Virus record (IMG/VR): IMGVR_UViG_3300012271_000005
Span: 61,430-125,429 of that record
DNA: 64,000 nt
Reading direction: 5' to 3' (one strand)
Origin: a virus
Within the stretch, counting starts at the first letter, position 1. Every line of letters begins with the position of its first letter. Shown piece after piece: positions 16,083 to 25,141 of this stretch. The translations under genes and the position numbers were made by a program. The notes beneath the pieces were generated by a model. That model did not search any database. It worked only from the letters and a program-made list of their open reading frames with translations, and was not told the origin of the DNA.

Positions 16083-16808
16083 TCACGGGCAAGGTACCGG
16101 GACGTAGTGAAGGTCAGGCCAAGTCTTTGCGAGGTGAGGCAAGGCCGACGTGGGAAGCCGCTTGATGGCGAGCATATAGTCCCCCACCTCGGAGACGGAT
16201 TCAGCGCTGTACGTCGAAGCCCATTTGAGAACGTCCCCCAAGAGTCGTGAGTCGCATTGCAAAAGCACATCACAATGTGTGATCTCTCCCGAGAGCAGGA
16301 CGTCCGCGTCTGCTACGCCCTCCCACAGGTGGGTCTCATCACCGACCTCTCCCCACACCAGATCAACCTCCCAGTCCGGCCAGAAGCGGTTGGTCCAGCC
16401 GCGTACAGCGCGCACGACCTCATCGGGGTCGACGGGATCAGGCCACCTCACGAGCGGGTTGCTGAAGGGGTCCTCGACGTGGCTGAATTGGACCCCGCTG
16501 TCCAGCTCCTCCTCTCCGAAGTCCCTGGCGATCTCCTCCTGGGAGCGTACGAACTCGTCGGTGATCAGGCTCATCAGGTAGACCTGCCTGGACCCGTAGC
16601 GCGTGGAGACCTCGACCTGCACGTCGCAGTAGTGGCGCTCCCCCATGCTGGCGTCCTCACTCCACACGAGGACTCGGCTTGGGCCTGGAGACTTCAGCCA
16701 CCGCTCCATGCCGGTAGCGAGCACACAGGGCTCATCTCCAGCCCATTTGCGCCACGTGTGCATCGCCCGAAAGGGCACCCTCTTCAATTCACCCATCTCA
16801 CCCGCCAA
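16083..16808 (-). CDS. Hypothetical protein
   Basis: A 241-aa acidic, Trp-rich protein (HTWRKWAGDEPC, WTNRFWPDWEVDLVWGE). The start is either a TTG at 16808 or the ATG at 16796; neither has an ideal ribosome site. No motif of a known family is visible. It is a single gene between infA and phoH. Confidence 0.55.
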   Translation of the reverse strand: MAGEMGELKRVPFRAMHTWRKWAGDEPCVLATGMERWLKSPGPSRVLVWSEDASMGERHYCDVQVEVSTRYGSRQVYLMSLITDEFVRSQEEIARDFGEEELDSGVQFSHVEDPFSNPLVRWPDPVDPDEVVRAVRGWTNRFWPDWEVDLVWGEVGDETHLWEGVADADVLLSGEITHCDVLLQCDSRLLGDVLKWASTYSAESVSEVGDYMLAIKRLPTSALPHLAKTWPDLHYVPVPCP

Positions 16809-16906
16809 CGCTCAAGATCACAGGAGGTCCGAGCCGCCTACTTATGATGGTGTGAGTATCAATACCGTATTGACCAGAACCCTCTACCCTCCCCCTGGAG
16901 CCTACC

Positions 16907-17809
16907 GTGATTTTGCAAGATGTGACCGTTGATCCGACCCCTGGAAAGAGCCTGCGCACCCTGGAGGTCGATTCGAGGATGATCCTTCAGCTCTTTGACA
17001 CGGGAAAGGTCGCCATCCCCGAGGAGCTTCCGGAGGGCCTGGAGCTTTGGCCCAACCAGCCGGTGGTCTTGCGCAGCGGCCAGACGTCGGCTGTTGGTCT
17101 GGTGGATTCAAGAGGTCAAAACATCATCCGGGTCAACGAAGAGCTGGAGTTCTTCGGCATCCGGGGGCGAAACAAGGAGCAGCAGGGACTGCTTCACCTC
17201 CTGCGTAGCCAGGGCGTACGCGTCATGGTGATCACGGGCCCGGCCGGAACGGGCAAGAGCCTCCTGGTCAGCGCGTGGGCGCTTCACATGCTCTTGAACG
17301 AAAAGAAGTGGAGCAAGCTCATGCTCTCCAAGCCGTTGGAGATCACCACGGGCACGAGGTACTGGGGGACGGTCCCAGGCGACGCAGACGACAAGTTCGC
17401 CCCCTTCCTGCGCTCGTACATGATGACCTTCGAGAGCCTTGTGGGAGAGAAGGGCATGGAGTACATCCACACGGCCCGTGACAAGGGTGCGATTGAGTTC
17501 TTCCCCCTGGAGCTTATGCGTGGCGTGTCCATCCGTAAGGCGCTCGTATGGTACGATGAGGTCCAGAACCTGAACGCCCATGAGATGCAGACGCTGGGAT
17601 CACGTATCGACGACGTGGGCGGGACCAACCTCATCATCTCCGGCGACATCAAGCAGCGAGACAAGGACATCGACATCCGACAGACCGGCTTGAGCAAGAT
17701 GGTCAGCTCCAAGGCCTTCCTGAAGTCGCCATTGACTGCACACGTCCACCTCTCTCGAATCGAGCGCGGCGCGGTTGCGCAGCTCTTCCACGACGTCTTC
17801 GACCGCTGA
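16907..17809 (+). CDS. phoH: PhoH-family ATPase
   Basis: A 300-aa PhoH-like P-loop ATPase, a superfamily 1 helicase-related fold thought to act on RNA. Walker A is GPAGTGKS (111-118), Walker B ALVWYDE (212-218), and SGDIKQRD (245-252) is the sensor block. A 90-residue N-terminal extension precedes the ATPase core. The GTG start at 16907 has TGGAG 7 nt upstream. PhoH proteins are common in large phages and are often expressed early. A strong bidirectional terminator follows. Confidence 0.9.
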   Translation: MILQDVTVDPTPGKSLRTLEVDSRMILQLFDTGKVAIPEELPEGLELWPNQPVVLRSGQTSAVGLVDSRGQNIIRVNEELEFFGIRGRNKEQQGLLHLLRSQGVRVMVITGPAGTGKSLLVSAWALHMLLNEKKWSKLMLSKPLEITTGTRYWGTVPGDADDKFAPFLRSYMMTFESLVGEKGMEYIHTARDKGAIEFFPLELMRGVSIRKALVWYDEVQNLNAHEMQTLGSRIDDVGGTNLIISGDIKQRDKDIDIRQTGLSKMVSSKAFLKSPLTAHVHLSRIERGAVAQLFHDVFDR

Positions 17810-17825
17810 ATCCTCCCAATACGAG

Positions 17826-17863
17826 AGAGGCCCCCGATGAGTCAAATCTCATCGGGGGCCTCT
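17826..17863. terminator. Bidirectional intrinsic terminator
   Basis: A 16-bp perfect stem (AGAGGCCCCCGATGAG and its complement) with a TCAAAT loop and flanking TTTGCTT, between the convergent genes phoH and 17881. Confidence 0.9.
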
Positions 17864-17880
17864 TTGCTTCGGGTCGAGCG

Positions 17881-19599
17881 TCAGTTGACTTGATTGAGGT
17901 CGGTTCCTGCCAGGAGCGAAGCCATGCGGTCGCGGTTCTCGGCCGGCACGAAGTCGCCTTCCAGCTCCACGATGCGAGCCGAAGACGCGTACTTCGCGCG
18001 GACACCCTCACGACGAACCGGATCGTAGCCGACCCATCCGAGGATGGTGCGGATCTCCTCTTCCATCGTCTGAATGAGCGGCGGCTTGGTCCGCACCACC
18101 TCCTCCAGGATCTCGGTCGTGAGCACCTTCTCCTCGGTCATGTAGGCCTTGCGCATGCCGTCACACACCACCTGCTCAATCTCACGGCCCGTCAGGTTGG
18201 ACGAGGACGCAGCCAGGAGGTTCGTATCCACCGCATCCTTCTTGCCCATGCCATCCCTCCAGTATTTGGAGAGCTGGATGTCGAAGCAGATCTTGCGCGC
18301 CTCGACGTCCGGGAGCCCGACGAAATACTTCTCCTCGAAGCGAGAGACCAGCTCGGGCGGAAGAGACGTGATGCCGTTGGCGGTCGCGATGACGAAGATG
18401 TCCTCAGCGTGGTCCTGGAACCAGCTCAGGAACGTACCGATGACGCGCGCCGTCGTGCCCGAGTCCGAGAACGACGAGGACTGACTCCCCGCGAGACCCT
18501 TCTCAATCTCATCCACGAAGACCACGGCAGGGGCCACCGCTTCGATGTCCTGAAGCGCGCGCCTCATGTTGGCCTCGGAGTCACCCACGCGCGCCGAGAA
18601 GAGCGCCGACGGGTCGAAACGTACGAACGAGACGCCCATCTCCTTGGCCAGCGCCTTGGCCATCAGGGACTTGCCGCAGCCGGGGACGCCGATCATCAGG
18701 AGGCCACGGGAGTTGGGGACTCCCCACGCACGCCCCTCCGGGGTCCACGCCTCGCGCACTTCCATCAGGCGACCCTTGAGCGCGTCCAGACCGGCTACGT
18801 CGTCAAACGTGAGCATCGGGTCGACCAGCTCCAGCAGGTCGGACTTCTCGATGATGGCCCGCCTCTCTTGAACCATGCTGTCGAGGGTGACCTTGTAGTC
18901 CGGGGAGGAGATCGTCAGCCGCGTGACGATCTCACGCACTTGGTGTAGCGTCAGACCCCGACACGCCTTCACGAAGTCTTCGCCCACCTCTTCCTCGGCG
19001 TCTCGGCCGGCCGGGAGCGTGTAGTCCGGCATGTAGGCCTGGAAGTGACTCTCCAGGCTCGTCAGGTAGCTCTTGAGGTGGGGGTCGCTCGGGTTGCCGT
19101 AGTCCAACACCGAGACGTACGGCTCCAGCTTGGGAGGGAGCTTACCCGTGGGACTCACCAGGATCAGCATGCGCCTCATGCTCGTGTTGCGGCCCGAAGA
19201 GCACGCGATGTTGAGGATGCGCCGCTGCACCTGCGCATCGTTGAGGTACACGTCCGCGTCCAGCATCAGGTAGAAGAGGTCCGCGCCCTTGTTACCCTGG
19301 CGCGTCTCATACACCGTCTGTAGCATTTGCAGCGGGTTGCGCGATGCGGCATCGTCCACCGTGCTCGCGAGCGTGTTCATCTCGTCGAGGTAGCCTCCGG
19401 CCGCGCGCGTGCCGAACGAAGGGTTCCAGACCTGTAGCTCATACGGCGGTGAGACGTCCTTACCCTCCCTCTCACGCGCCGCCTCCGCCGCCTTGAGGAA
19501 CTTGCCATGAAGCTCCTCAACCAGCCTCACCTCATCATTGGTCTTAACCATGAGGACGGGTGTGAGTGAGCGGAGATAATCGAGAAGCGGTGCGGCCAT
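17881..19599 (-). CDS. AAA+ ATPase, Ycf46-like
   Basis: A 572-aa protein. The N-terminal ~260 residues (SLTPVLMVKTNDEVRLVEEL, LFYLMLDADVYLND) match the degenerate leading domain of Ycf46-type ATPases. The AAA+ core has Walker A GVPGCGKS (304-311), Walker B VVFVDEIE (359-366), a TANG sensor and PELVSRFEEKYF with a likely Arg finger at R420. AAA+ proteins of this type remodel protein or nucleic-acid complexes. The genes downstream on the same strand include DUF1257-like and DUF2997-like proteins, a gene set that often accompanies this ATPase. The ATG follows AAAGGG, and a class A promoter is upstream. Confidence 0.88.
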   Translation of the reverse strand: MAAPLLDYLRSLTPVLMVKTNDEVRLVEELHGKFLKAAEAAREREGKDVSPPYELQVWNPSFGTRAAGGYLDEMNTLASTVDDAASRNPLQMLQTVYETRQGNKGADLFYLMLDADVYLNDAQVQRRILNIACSSGRNTSMRRMLILVSPTGKLPPKLEPYVSVLDYGNPSDPHLKSYLTSLESHFQAYMPDYTLPAGRDAEEEVGEDFVKACRGLTLHQVREIVTRLTISSPDYKVTLDSMVQERRAIIEKSDLLELVDPMLTFDDVAGLDALKGRLMEVREAWTPEGRAWGVPNSRGLLMIGVPGCGKSLMAKALAKEMGVSFVRFDPSALFSARVGDSEANMRRALQDIEAVAPAVVFVDEIEKGLAGSQSSSFSDSGTTARVIGTFLSWFQDHAEDIFVIATANGITSLPPELVSRFEEKYFVGLPDVEARKICFDIQLSKYWRDGMGKKDAVDTNLLAASSSNLTGREIEQVVCDGMRKAYMTEEKVLTTEILEEVVRTKPPLIQTMEEEIRTILGWVGYDPVRREGVRAKYASSARIVELEGDFVPAENRDRMASLLAGTDLNQVN

Positions 19600-19646
19600 G
19601 TTCTTACCCTTTGATTGACTTCTGTACTGGAAACGAATGGTCAGCG

Positions 19647-19675
19647 ACGATACCGTACTACAGCGGAGCGGTCAA
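19647..19675 (-). promoter_or_regulatory. Class A promoter for the AAA+ gene
   Basis: TTGACC (19670-19675), 17 nt, TATCGT (19647-19652). Confidence 0.55.
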
Positions 19676-19677
19676 CG

Positions 19678-20214
19678 TCAAGTAGTAGACTCAACGGTCT
19701 TCCAAGTGTCCATCGGATGCTGGATGAAGTACACCCGGTTGATGGGGACAGGGGTGTTGATGAGGTCGCCTCGGTCGGGGTCGTGCTCGTAGTCTCCAGC
19801 AATCACGCTCTTCTCATCCTTGGCGAGCGCGACGTCGTTCACCATTCCGCAGCTCGGGCACGTGCACCGGAGCACCTTGTCACCTGCCAGGGAGAAGTTG
19901 CTCCAGATCGGGGCCTTACCCTCCACCACCTCGCAGGAGGCCGCCGTGAACGTCAGCTCCTTGGGGATGCCCATGTCAATGCCCACCGGGAGGTTGTAGT
20001 CCGGGTTGATGAAGTAGAAGAGCGGCTCCGTACATGAGCTACTACAGCAGCGCTGCACGTAACACGAGTAGGACTCCTGAGAGTACGAAACCGTGCTCTC
20101 GTAGTAGGAGAGGGAGGCGTCCCCCGAATCGAGCCCACGACCCACATACGTGGAGGTCTCCGTATCCTCCGACAACAGGTCATGGTTCTTGAACATCTGG
20201 TCAAGTCGTGACAT
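19678..20214 (-). CDS. Cys-rich hypothetical protein
   Basis: A 178-aa protein with its ATG at 20214. Two Cys groups are visible: CYVQRCCSSSC (about residues 51-61) and CTCPSC (about 118-123), suggesting zinc binding. A Tyr/Ser-rich stretch (SLSYYESTVSYSQESY) comes before the first. It sits between the AAA+ gene and the DUF1257-like gene, with its own promoter and the next gene's terminator. No family is recognised. Confidence 0.65.
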   Translation of the reverse strand: MSRLDQMFKNHDLLSEDTETSTYVGRGLDSGDASLSYYESTVSYSQESYSCYVQRCCSSSCTEPLFYFINPDYNLPVGIDMGIPKELTFTAASCEVVEGKAPIWSNFSLAGDKVLRCTCPSCGMVNDVALAKDEKSVIAGDYEHDPDRGDLINTPVPINRVYFIQHPMDTWKTVESTT

Positions 20215-20260
20215 GGCTTCCTTCCTTCAATCTCTCTGTTATTCTAGACCCCGGTGAGGG

Positions 20261-20290
20261 ACTATACCCTAGCCGGCAGGGTAGCGTCAA
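20261..20290 (-). promoter_or_regulatory. Class A promoter with overlapping palindrome
   Basis: TTGACG (20285-20290), 18 nt, TATAGT (20261-20266). The spacer holds an inverted repeat (TACCCT-GCCGGCT-AGGGTA, about 20264-20283) overlapping the -10, well placed to be an operator. Confidence 0.65.
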
Positions 20291-20331
20291 CTCTTTTTGC
20301 GACCGGGCAGCTTAAAAGACCCCTCAAACGA

Positions 20332-20371
20332 AGAGAGGAGGCTCAACCCGTCTCCGGGGGGCCTCCTCTCT
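20332..20371 (-). terminator. Intrinsic terminator after the DUF1257-like gene
   Basis: An 11-bp stem (AGAGAGGAGGC with its complement) and an 18-nt loop, followed on the minus strand by a T-containing tract (GGGGTCTTTTAAG). Confidence 0.7.
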
Positions 20372-20395
20372 CACTCGCTCCTGATTCGGAGACGC

Positions 20396-20821
20396 TCAGC
20401 CGTACATGGGCTTGGTGCTGACATACACGATGTCACCCTGGCTCAGCTTGCCGCCGTAGCCCTCGATGTAGGGGATCTCGTCACCCACGGTGTACGAGTT
20501 CTCGATGATGTCGCCGTCCTCGCTGGCGTTCAGGAGGAACGTGTGGTTGGAGTACGCCTGCTTGAGGGGACCCTCGACGAACGCCTTGGCCGAGGTGCAG
20601 TCCTCGTCGAAGGAGCACGACTCCGCGTTGGTGTCGATGGTGACGCCCGTGTAGCGGAAGCGCTCCACCTCGGCCCCGTCCATCTTGTAGTCGAGCTGGC
20701 CGTTGGTGACCTTGAAGTAGTGGTCCTTGGTGCGCGTGTAGGCGCACTTAAGCTCCTTGAGCGCAGCCTCGACGGCCTCGGGGTTGTTGTACTTGGTCTG
20801 GATCGTGATTTTGCGGGACAT
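20396..20821 (-). CDS. DUF1257/Ycf35-like protein
   Basis: A 141-aa protein. The ATG at 20819-20821 follows GAGGAG. The N terminus (KITIQTKYNNPEAVEAALKEL) matches the opening strand-helix of DUF1257 proteins, which typically start with a strand ending in T-x-K/Q followed by an alanine-rich helix. The location beside a Ycf46-like AAA+ gene supports this. The biochemical role of the family is unknown. Cysteines at CSFDEDC could bind metal. Confidence 0.55.
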   Translation of the reverse strand: MSRKITIQTKYNNPEAVEAALKELKCAYTRTKDHYFKVTNGQLDYKMDGAEVERFRYTGVTIDTNAESCSFDEDCTSAKAFVEGPLKQAYSNHTFLLNASEDGDIIENSYTVGDEIPYIEGYGGKLSQGDIVYVSTKPMYG

Positions 20822-20953
20822 GTCCTGCTCCTCTATGGATGGATGGATGCACATGCAGCCCGGCTACATGCTCTTGTTCTGTGACTCGCGGTAGACACAC
20901 CAAGGAGTCAACTATGGTGCCAGGAGGTTTGCTTCCCTGGCAAGGCGTAGAAC

Positions 20954-21163
20954 TCAGCTATCCGAGCCCTGGACGAACGCGGTATCGTGCACCGGAGCAC
21001 AGTCGCCGTCAGGGATGTCCTCGTCAGACGTGATGGTACCCATGCGATTGGCCGCCACGTAGATCTCTCCGCAAAGGTGCTGGCCTCGTGCGACCACCTG
21101 CTGAGTGACCTCTCCGTCCTTGTGAATGACCGTGATGTACTTCATCCCTTGCTTCGTGCTCAT
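20954..21163 (-). CDS. DUF2997-like small protein
   Basis: A 69-aa protein; the ATG at 21161-21163 follows GGGAG. The pattern (a strand K-Y-I-T-V-I, then a conserved G-x-x-L-C before a helix) resembles DUF2997, a small protein that co-occurs with DUF1257 and Ycf46-like ATPases. The match is short. The 131-bp gap downstream holds an imperfect hairpin (TGCCAGG/CCTGGCA, 20918-20942) and ATGG repeats but no gene. Confidence 0.45.
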   Translation of the reverse strand: MSTKQGMKYITVIHKDGEVTQQVVARGQHLCGEIYVAANRMGTITSDEDIPDGDCAPVHDTAFVQGSDS

Positions 21164-21244
21164 AATGTACTCCCGTGATATGTTTTGGCTACAACCCTGC
21201 AACCGAGGAAGACCTTACCGCAACCCAATGCAGAAGGTCAAGAG

Positions 21245-22054
21245 CTATTTGTCGTCAGCCTTCCCCGATTTTCCCAGACGAACGCGGAGCTTTGATCCCC
21301 CTCTCTTCGACTTGGAGTCGTCAGCGGGGTCTGTCACCGCCCACGGGTTCGGTTGAATCACCTGGACGTTACCGGCAGGCTGGGGGGACTTGGCGTGTGT
21401 CCCCGGTGCCCCTGGGAGAATGATACCGCTCTTTGGAGCTGGGGTGTTGTAGGTCGACGCCGCGCCGAGTCTCTTGGACGCATCCCCTTCTAGTACAGGC
21501 GCGCTCGCGGGCGCGGGCTCGTGTGCGCGCTCGCGGGCGGGTGCAGGCTCACGGGCGGGCTCGTGCGCGGGTGTGGGCTCGTGCGCAGGCTCGTGCGCAG
21601 GCTCGGGCGCGTGTGCGGGCGAGTCTCCCTTGAGCAGCGACACCGCGCGCTCTAGCTTTTCGGGGGACTCAGTACGCGTGTCCAGCATTCCGTGGTGTAC
21701 CCGACGGTCCGCAGCAGGTGTGGAGGTGTCGAGTACCGCTGCATCCCCCTCGACCGTGATCGGGGAGAGCGACCAGTCGGACACTTGCGCGACGCTCTGC
21801 TTGAAAGACTTGAAATCCTGAGAGGAGAGCGTCGCGAACAGCGGATCATCAGATGCCAGGAAGGTCGGACTGTTGAGGCCCTCAAGCTGGCGCTTCATCC
21901 TCCGTGTCCACGAGAGGCCGTGGTACGACGACCGGTGACACTCCGGGTTGAGGCATCGGTTGCAAAAGGCCTGCTCGAATTGTTCGATCGTCGCCTGCAC
22001 GCCCGTGTCCTGAAGACACTCGCGTACGAAATCACCCTTGGTGTCACTCGACAT
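21245..22054 (-). CDS. Hypothetical protein with AHEP repeat linker
   Basis: A 269-aa protein; an alternative ATG lies five codons upstream at 22069 with its own GAGG. The N-terminal ~65 residues contain CNRCLNPECHRSSYHG-like Cys/His residues, which suggests a zinc site next to a helical segment. Residues ~150-195 are a low-complexity linker of AHEP, APEP and AREP tetrapeptides encoded by a 12-bp-type DNA repeat (about 21496-21622). The basic C terminus (KSKRGGSKLRVRLGKSGK) may bind nucleic acid. It is immediately downstream of the DNA polymerase gene, so a replication accessory role is possible but unproven. Confidence 0.6.
   Translation of the reverse strand: MSSDTKGDFVRECLQDTGVQATIEQFEQAFCNRCLNPECHRSSYHGLSWTRRMKRQLEGLNSPTFLASDDPLFATLSSQDFKSFKQSVAQVSDWSLSPITVEGDAAVLDTSTPAADRRVHHGMLDTRTESPEKLERAVSLLKGDSPAHAPEPAHEPAHEPTPAHEPAREPAPARERAHEPAPASAPVLEGDASKRLGAASTYNTPAPKSGIILPGAPGTHAKSPQPAGNVQVIQPNPWAVTDPADDSKSKRGGSKLRVRLGKSGKADDK
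21496..21622. repeat. GC-rich tetrapeptide-coding repeat
   Basis: Tandem imperfect units of the type GCTCGTGCGCGGGTGTGG encode AHEP/AREP repeats in the gene at 21245-22054. The repeat is a likely hotspot for length change. Confidence 0.7.
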
Positions 22055-22096
22055 ACCCACACCTCGCATAGTCCTCTTACCCCTCCTACAAGAGGA

Positions 22097-25000
22097 TTAG
22101 GGCGTTCGGATCTCGCCTCGGAGCCCCAGGAAGTCTGCGAGCAGTCGGACCGCCTCCGTCTCGACACCCCACCCCACGTCCTCCGAGACGAGCACCTCGC
22201 CGTCCCAGCTCTCCAGTCTCAGGGTCTGGTTGGCGATCTCTCGGGTGGCACAGAAGTCCCGGATCTGTCGGAAGACCATGACCGAGTGCATCGAACCTCG
22301 CTCGTCCAGGGGGGCCAGCGGATTGCCGTGGAGTCGGTACGTCAAGATGGGACCCCCAAGGTACTTGCTCGTCTTGTTCTGGTAGCTCATGTATGCGTCT
22401 CCAAAGTCGCAGATGTCGTCCTTAACGAGGACCTCGGCGCCCGTCTCCTCATCTACCGCGAGGAGACCCCTCGGCAGGACCTCCTCTCCTTGCTCGTTGA
22501 TATACCACATCCCCGGCTCGAACTCGATGTGGCGCCAGAGGGACTCGGGCACCGGCTCCGGCGCGCGTACGGACGGGTTGTAGGGGTGGAACTCGGACCA
22601 GTTATAGCACACGTCAAAAGTCGGCCCAAGCTCAATATCACAGCGCAAGGGCACCGGCCACTTGAGCGCTCGCCCGAGGTCGGTCATCTTCTCGACGATC
22701 ACCGGCACCAGCTCGTCGAGCTTGTCCTTGCGCATCTCGAAGACAAGCTCATCGTGAATGCAGATCATGAGGCGGCAGTCGTCGAGCTTGTCGTTCGCTT
22801 TGAGCCAGTCAAAGATCCTCCACATGCCGTACTTGGTCAGGTCTCCCGTCGCGCTGCCCTGGATGATGCCGTTGACCGCGTTACGCTGCGCCTTGGCCGA
22901 GATCCAGGAGTCGTGGTTGTCAATGTCTGGCAGGCGGATGCGACGCCCGACCGCCGTTTTGACTTGCTTGTTTTGTGCGCACTCCTTGTGAATGTCGCTG
23001 ATCCAGGCTCGCAACTTCGGGAGCCCACTGAGCATCTTCTCCTTGATCTCTGCGCCTTCATCACGGGACACGCCCGTCGCGCGCGCCACCGCTGACCCGC
23101 CGCCTCCGTAGAGGACCGAGAAGTTGGCGCCCTTGGAGTTCTGGCGGTACTTCTTGAAGTCAGGCTTGCGCAGGACCTCATCCCCATACACGATCTGGGT
23201 CGTGAGCGTGTGCAGGTCACCGATCTTGTCGCTGCCGCACTTGGGACACAGCGCCGGGGGAGTCCCCACCGGCGTGCTGTAGCGCTCATCGTTGAACTCG
23301 TGCTTACACGTCGAGCAGCGGAAGAACTCGTTGATCCAACGCGGCTCCCCGGACAGGTTCGCCGCGAGACGAAGCTCGACGCCGCTCTGGTCGATTGCGA
23401 CGATCACAAACCCAGGGCGCGCCTTGATGGCGGGACGCACTGAGGAGTCCAGGCTCAACATCTTCGTGTTCGGCTTGGCGATGCCCTCCTCGTTCACGAA
23501 GGGCTCATCCTCGTACGTACAGGACTCCTGGAAGGGGCAACCCTCACACGACTTGGCGACGCATCGCTCTTCGTTCTTGTACGTATCGAGCACGAAGTGG
23601 TTGTCGTAGACGCGCGCCAGGAAGTCCACCCCTCGGAGCTTGTCAAAGCTCTCGTACCAGACGGCATCCGGATTGCCCGGCCCCTTGGGGCGAGAGATGA
23701 TGAGCTTGGATGCGAACTTGCCCCGGTTGTAGCACGCAGGCGCCGACTGCACGTTGATCCCCGAGTACCCGTGATCCCACTTGCCCTTGGACGCGGCGAA
23801 ACGTCCCGTATCCACTCGGTGCGGGTTGAAGGAGAAGTGGGTGGATTCATCCTGGAGAACGTGCGACGGGTTGCGCGGCAGCGCGTCATTGCGGTAGCCG
23901 TCCGTGTTGGTCTGGAGCGGCCCAAGGTAGGTCGAGTCAACCTTCTGGAGACCGCGATAGGTCCGAATGAGCTTCAAGAAGGGGAAGGTGTCTCCGACCT
24001 TCTCGCACAAGGCCTCGATCACATCGTCTGAGGTTTTTACCTGACCGGACTTCTCCGTCCGAACCAGTTCGGCCTTGATGAGCCCCTTGCCGTGGAGGTA
24101 GTCCATACCCGCTCCCAGCGTGGCGGGCTTGCTCACGTCGTTCACCGTCATGGGGAACCCAAAGCCGGAGAACCCCTGGGCGATCTGCTCGCACACCTCC
24201 TGAGTGTACTCCTGCACCTCGTAACGCACTCGGGAGAGGTAGTCCAGATCAATGTGAGGCCGGTTACGTTCCATCCACCGCGTCGCCGCGACGTTACCCC
24301 TCTCCAGACTGTAGACCCCCTTCTGCTCGGCGCGCACGCTCGGAGGCGACCCCTTCTCACAAGGCTCCAGGTCCACGACTCGGAGCTGTTTGGCCCCCTT
24401 TACGACCTTGCCGTGCTCATCTCGGGGATACTCCAGCCGAGGCACCGCGTAGTGGGTATCAAACAGCACGTAGAGCTTGTAGGTGCAGATGGCGTCCGCG
24501 CCCGCGTACCACAGCGTAGCCATGTCAGACGGGTCCAGCGTGGAGAAGTTGTAGTCCTTCAGGCTCTCGTCGAACAGCTCCGGCAGCTCGATCATCTCCA
24601 GGCCGAGGTGGCGGGAGGACAGACTCTTGAGGCCATGTCGCTTGCTGGACGAGTCGTGGAGGTAGCTCAGGATCAACGTGTCCTCGAAATCCTCGATGCC
24701 TCCCACCTCGTAACCGGCGCCTTCGAGGATCTCATGGTCAAAGAGCGTGTTGTGGAAGATGCACACGCAGACGTCGAGCAGGCGTTGGATGTGTGGGAAG
24801 ACGACATCGGGCTCCAGGTTGTGCGACGCTCCTCCCTGGCGATGCCGCACAGGCACGTACACACCTTCGTGGCCATCGTAGCTCATGCAATACCCGACGA
24901 TCTGGTCGACCGTCTCTCCGGAGGGCCTCCGGCGCGTATCGAGGCCCGTCGTCTCAATGTCCAACGCACACAGCTTCGAGGCGCACGCCCGGTCCACGTA

Positions 25001-25123
25001 GGCCTTGAGGGCTTCCTCCGTGTCGAGCAGCGTGAACTCGTGATCGTGCATCCACTCCTTGGGCTTGACCTCGACGACTTCGCGTAGCCCGAAGAACTCG
25101 TCCAGGCCCATCTGATCACTCAT
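22097..25123 (-). CDS. polA: DNA polymerase I (family A) with 3'-5' exonuclease and zinc-cluster insertions
   Basis: A 1008-aa replicative-type PolA. Exonuclease motifs are intact: DIETTGLD (55-62), FHNTLFDHE (123-131) and YAGAD (206-210). Polymerase motif A is AIDQSGVELR (576-585, D578), the O helix is R660, K664, F668, Y672-G673, and motif C is HDE (790-792). F668 at the nucleotide-selectivity position is as in Escherichia coli PolI. Two Cys clusters are unusual: C521/C526/C529/C535 before motif A, and C603/C606/C626/C629 between motif A and the HTLTTQIVYG fingers segment. A 165-residue C-terminal extension follows the catalytic core. There is no 5' nuclease domain. It heads the replication block. 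Confidence 0.95.
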   Translation of the reverse strand: MSDQMGLDEFFGLREVVEVKPKEWMHDHEFTLLDTEEALKAYVDRACASKLCALDIETTGLDTRRRPSGETVDQIVGYCMSYDGHEGVYVPVRHRQGGASHNLEPDVVFPHIQRLLDVCVCIFHNTLFDHEILEGAGYEVGGIEDFEDTLILSYLHDSSSKRHGLKSLSSRHLGLEMIELPELFDESLKDYNFSTLDPSDMATLWYAGADAICTYKLYVLFDTHYAVPRLEYPRDEHGKVVKGAKQLRVVDLEPCEKGSPPSVRAEQKGVYSLERGNVAATRWMERNRPHIDLDYLSRVRYEVQEYTQEVCEQIAQGFSGFGFPMTVNDVSKPATLGAGMDYLHGKGLIKAELVRTEKSGQVKTSDDVIEALCEKVGDTFPFLKLIRTYRGLQKVDSTYLGPLQTNTDGYRNDALPRNPSHVLQDESTHFSFNPHRVDTGRFAASKGKWDHGYSGINVQSAPACYNRGKFASKLIISRPKGPGNPDAVWYESFDKLRGVDFLARVYDNHFVLDTYKNEERCVAKSCEGCPFQESCTYEDEPFVNEEGIAKPNTKMLSLDSSVRPAIKARPGFVIVAIDQSGVELRLAANLSGEPRWINEFFRCSTCKHEFNDERYSTPVGTPPALCPKCGSDKIGDLHTLTTQIVYGDEVLRKPDFKKYRQNSKGANFSVLYGGGGSAVARATGVSRDEGAEIKEKMLSGLPKLRAWISDIHKECAQNKQVKTAVGRRIRLPDIDNHDSWISAKAQRNAVNGIIQGSATGDLTKYGMWRIFDWLKANDKLDDCRLMICIHDELVFEMRKDKLDELVPVIVEKMTDLGRALKWPVPLRCDIELGPTFDVCYNWSEFHPYNPSVRAPEPVPESLWRHIEFEPGMWYINEQGEEVLPRGLLAVDEETGAEVLVKDDICDFGDAYMSYQNKTSKYLGGPILTYRLHGNPLAPLDERGSMHSVMVFRQIRDFCATREIANQTLRLESWDGEVLVSEDVGWGVETEAVRLLADFLGLRGEIRTP

Positions 25124-25141
25124 CGCATCTCTCCTTCGTAT

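Noticed and set aside
20825-20850. ATGG tandem repeats in the leader of the 20396 gene
   Set aside because: Only three units; no evidence of function.
21692-23095. A 467-codon plus-strand open frame antisense to polA and the 21245 gene
   Set aside because: It mirrors the GC-rich third positions of the real minus-strand genes and crosses a gene boundary; the polymerase motifs prove the minus strand.
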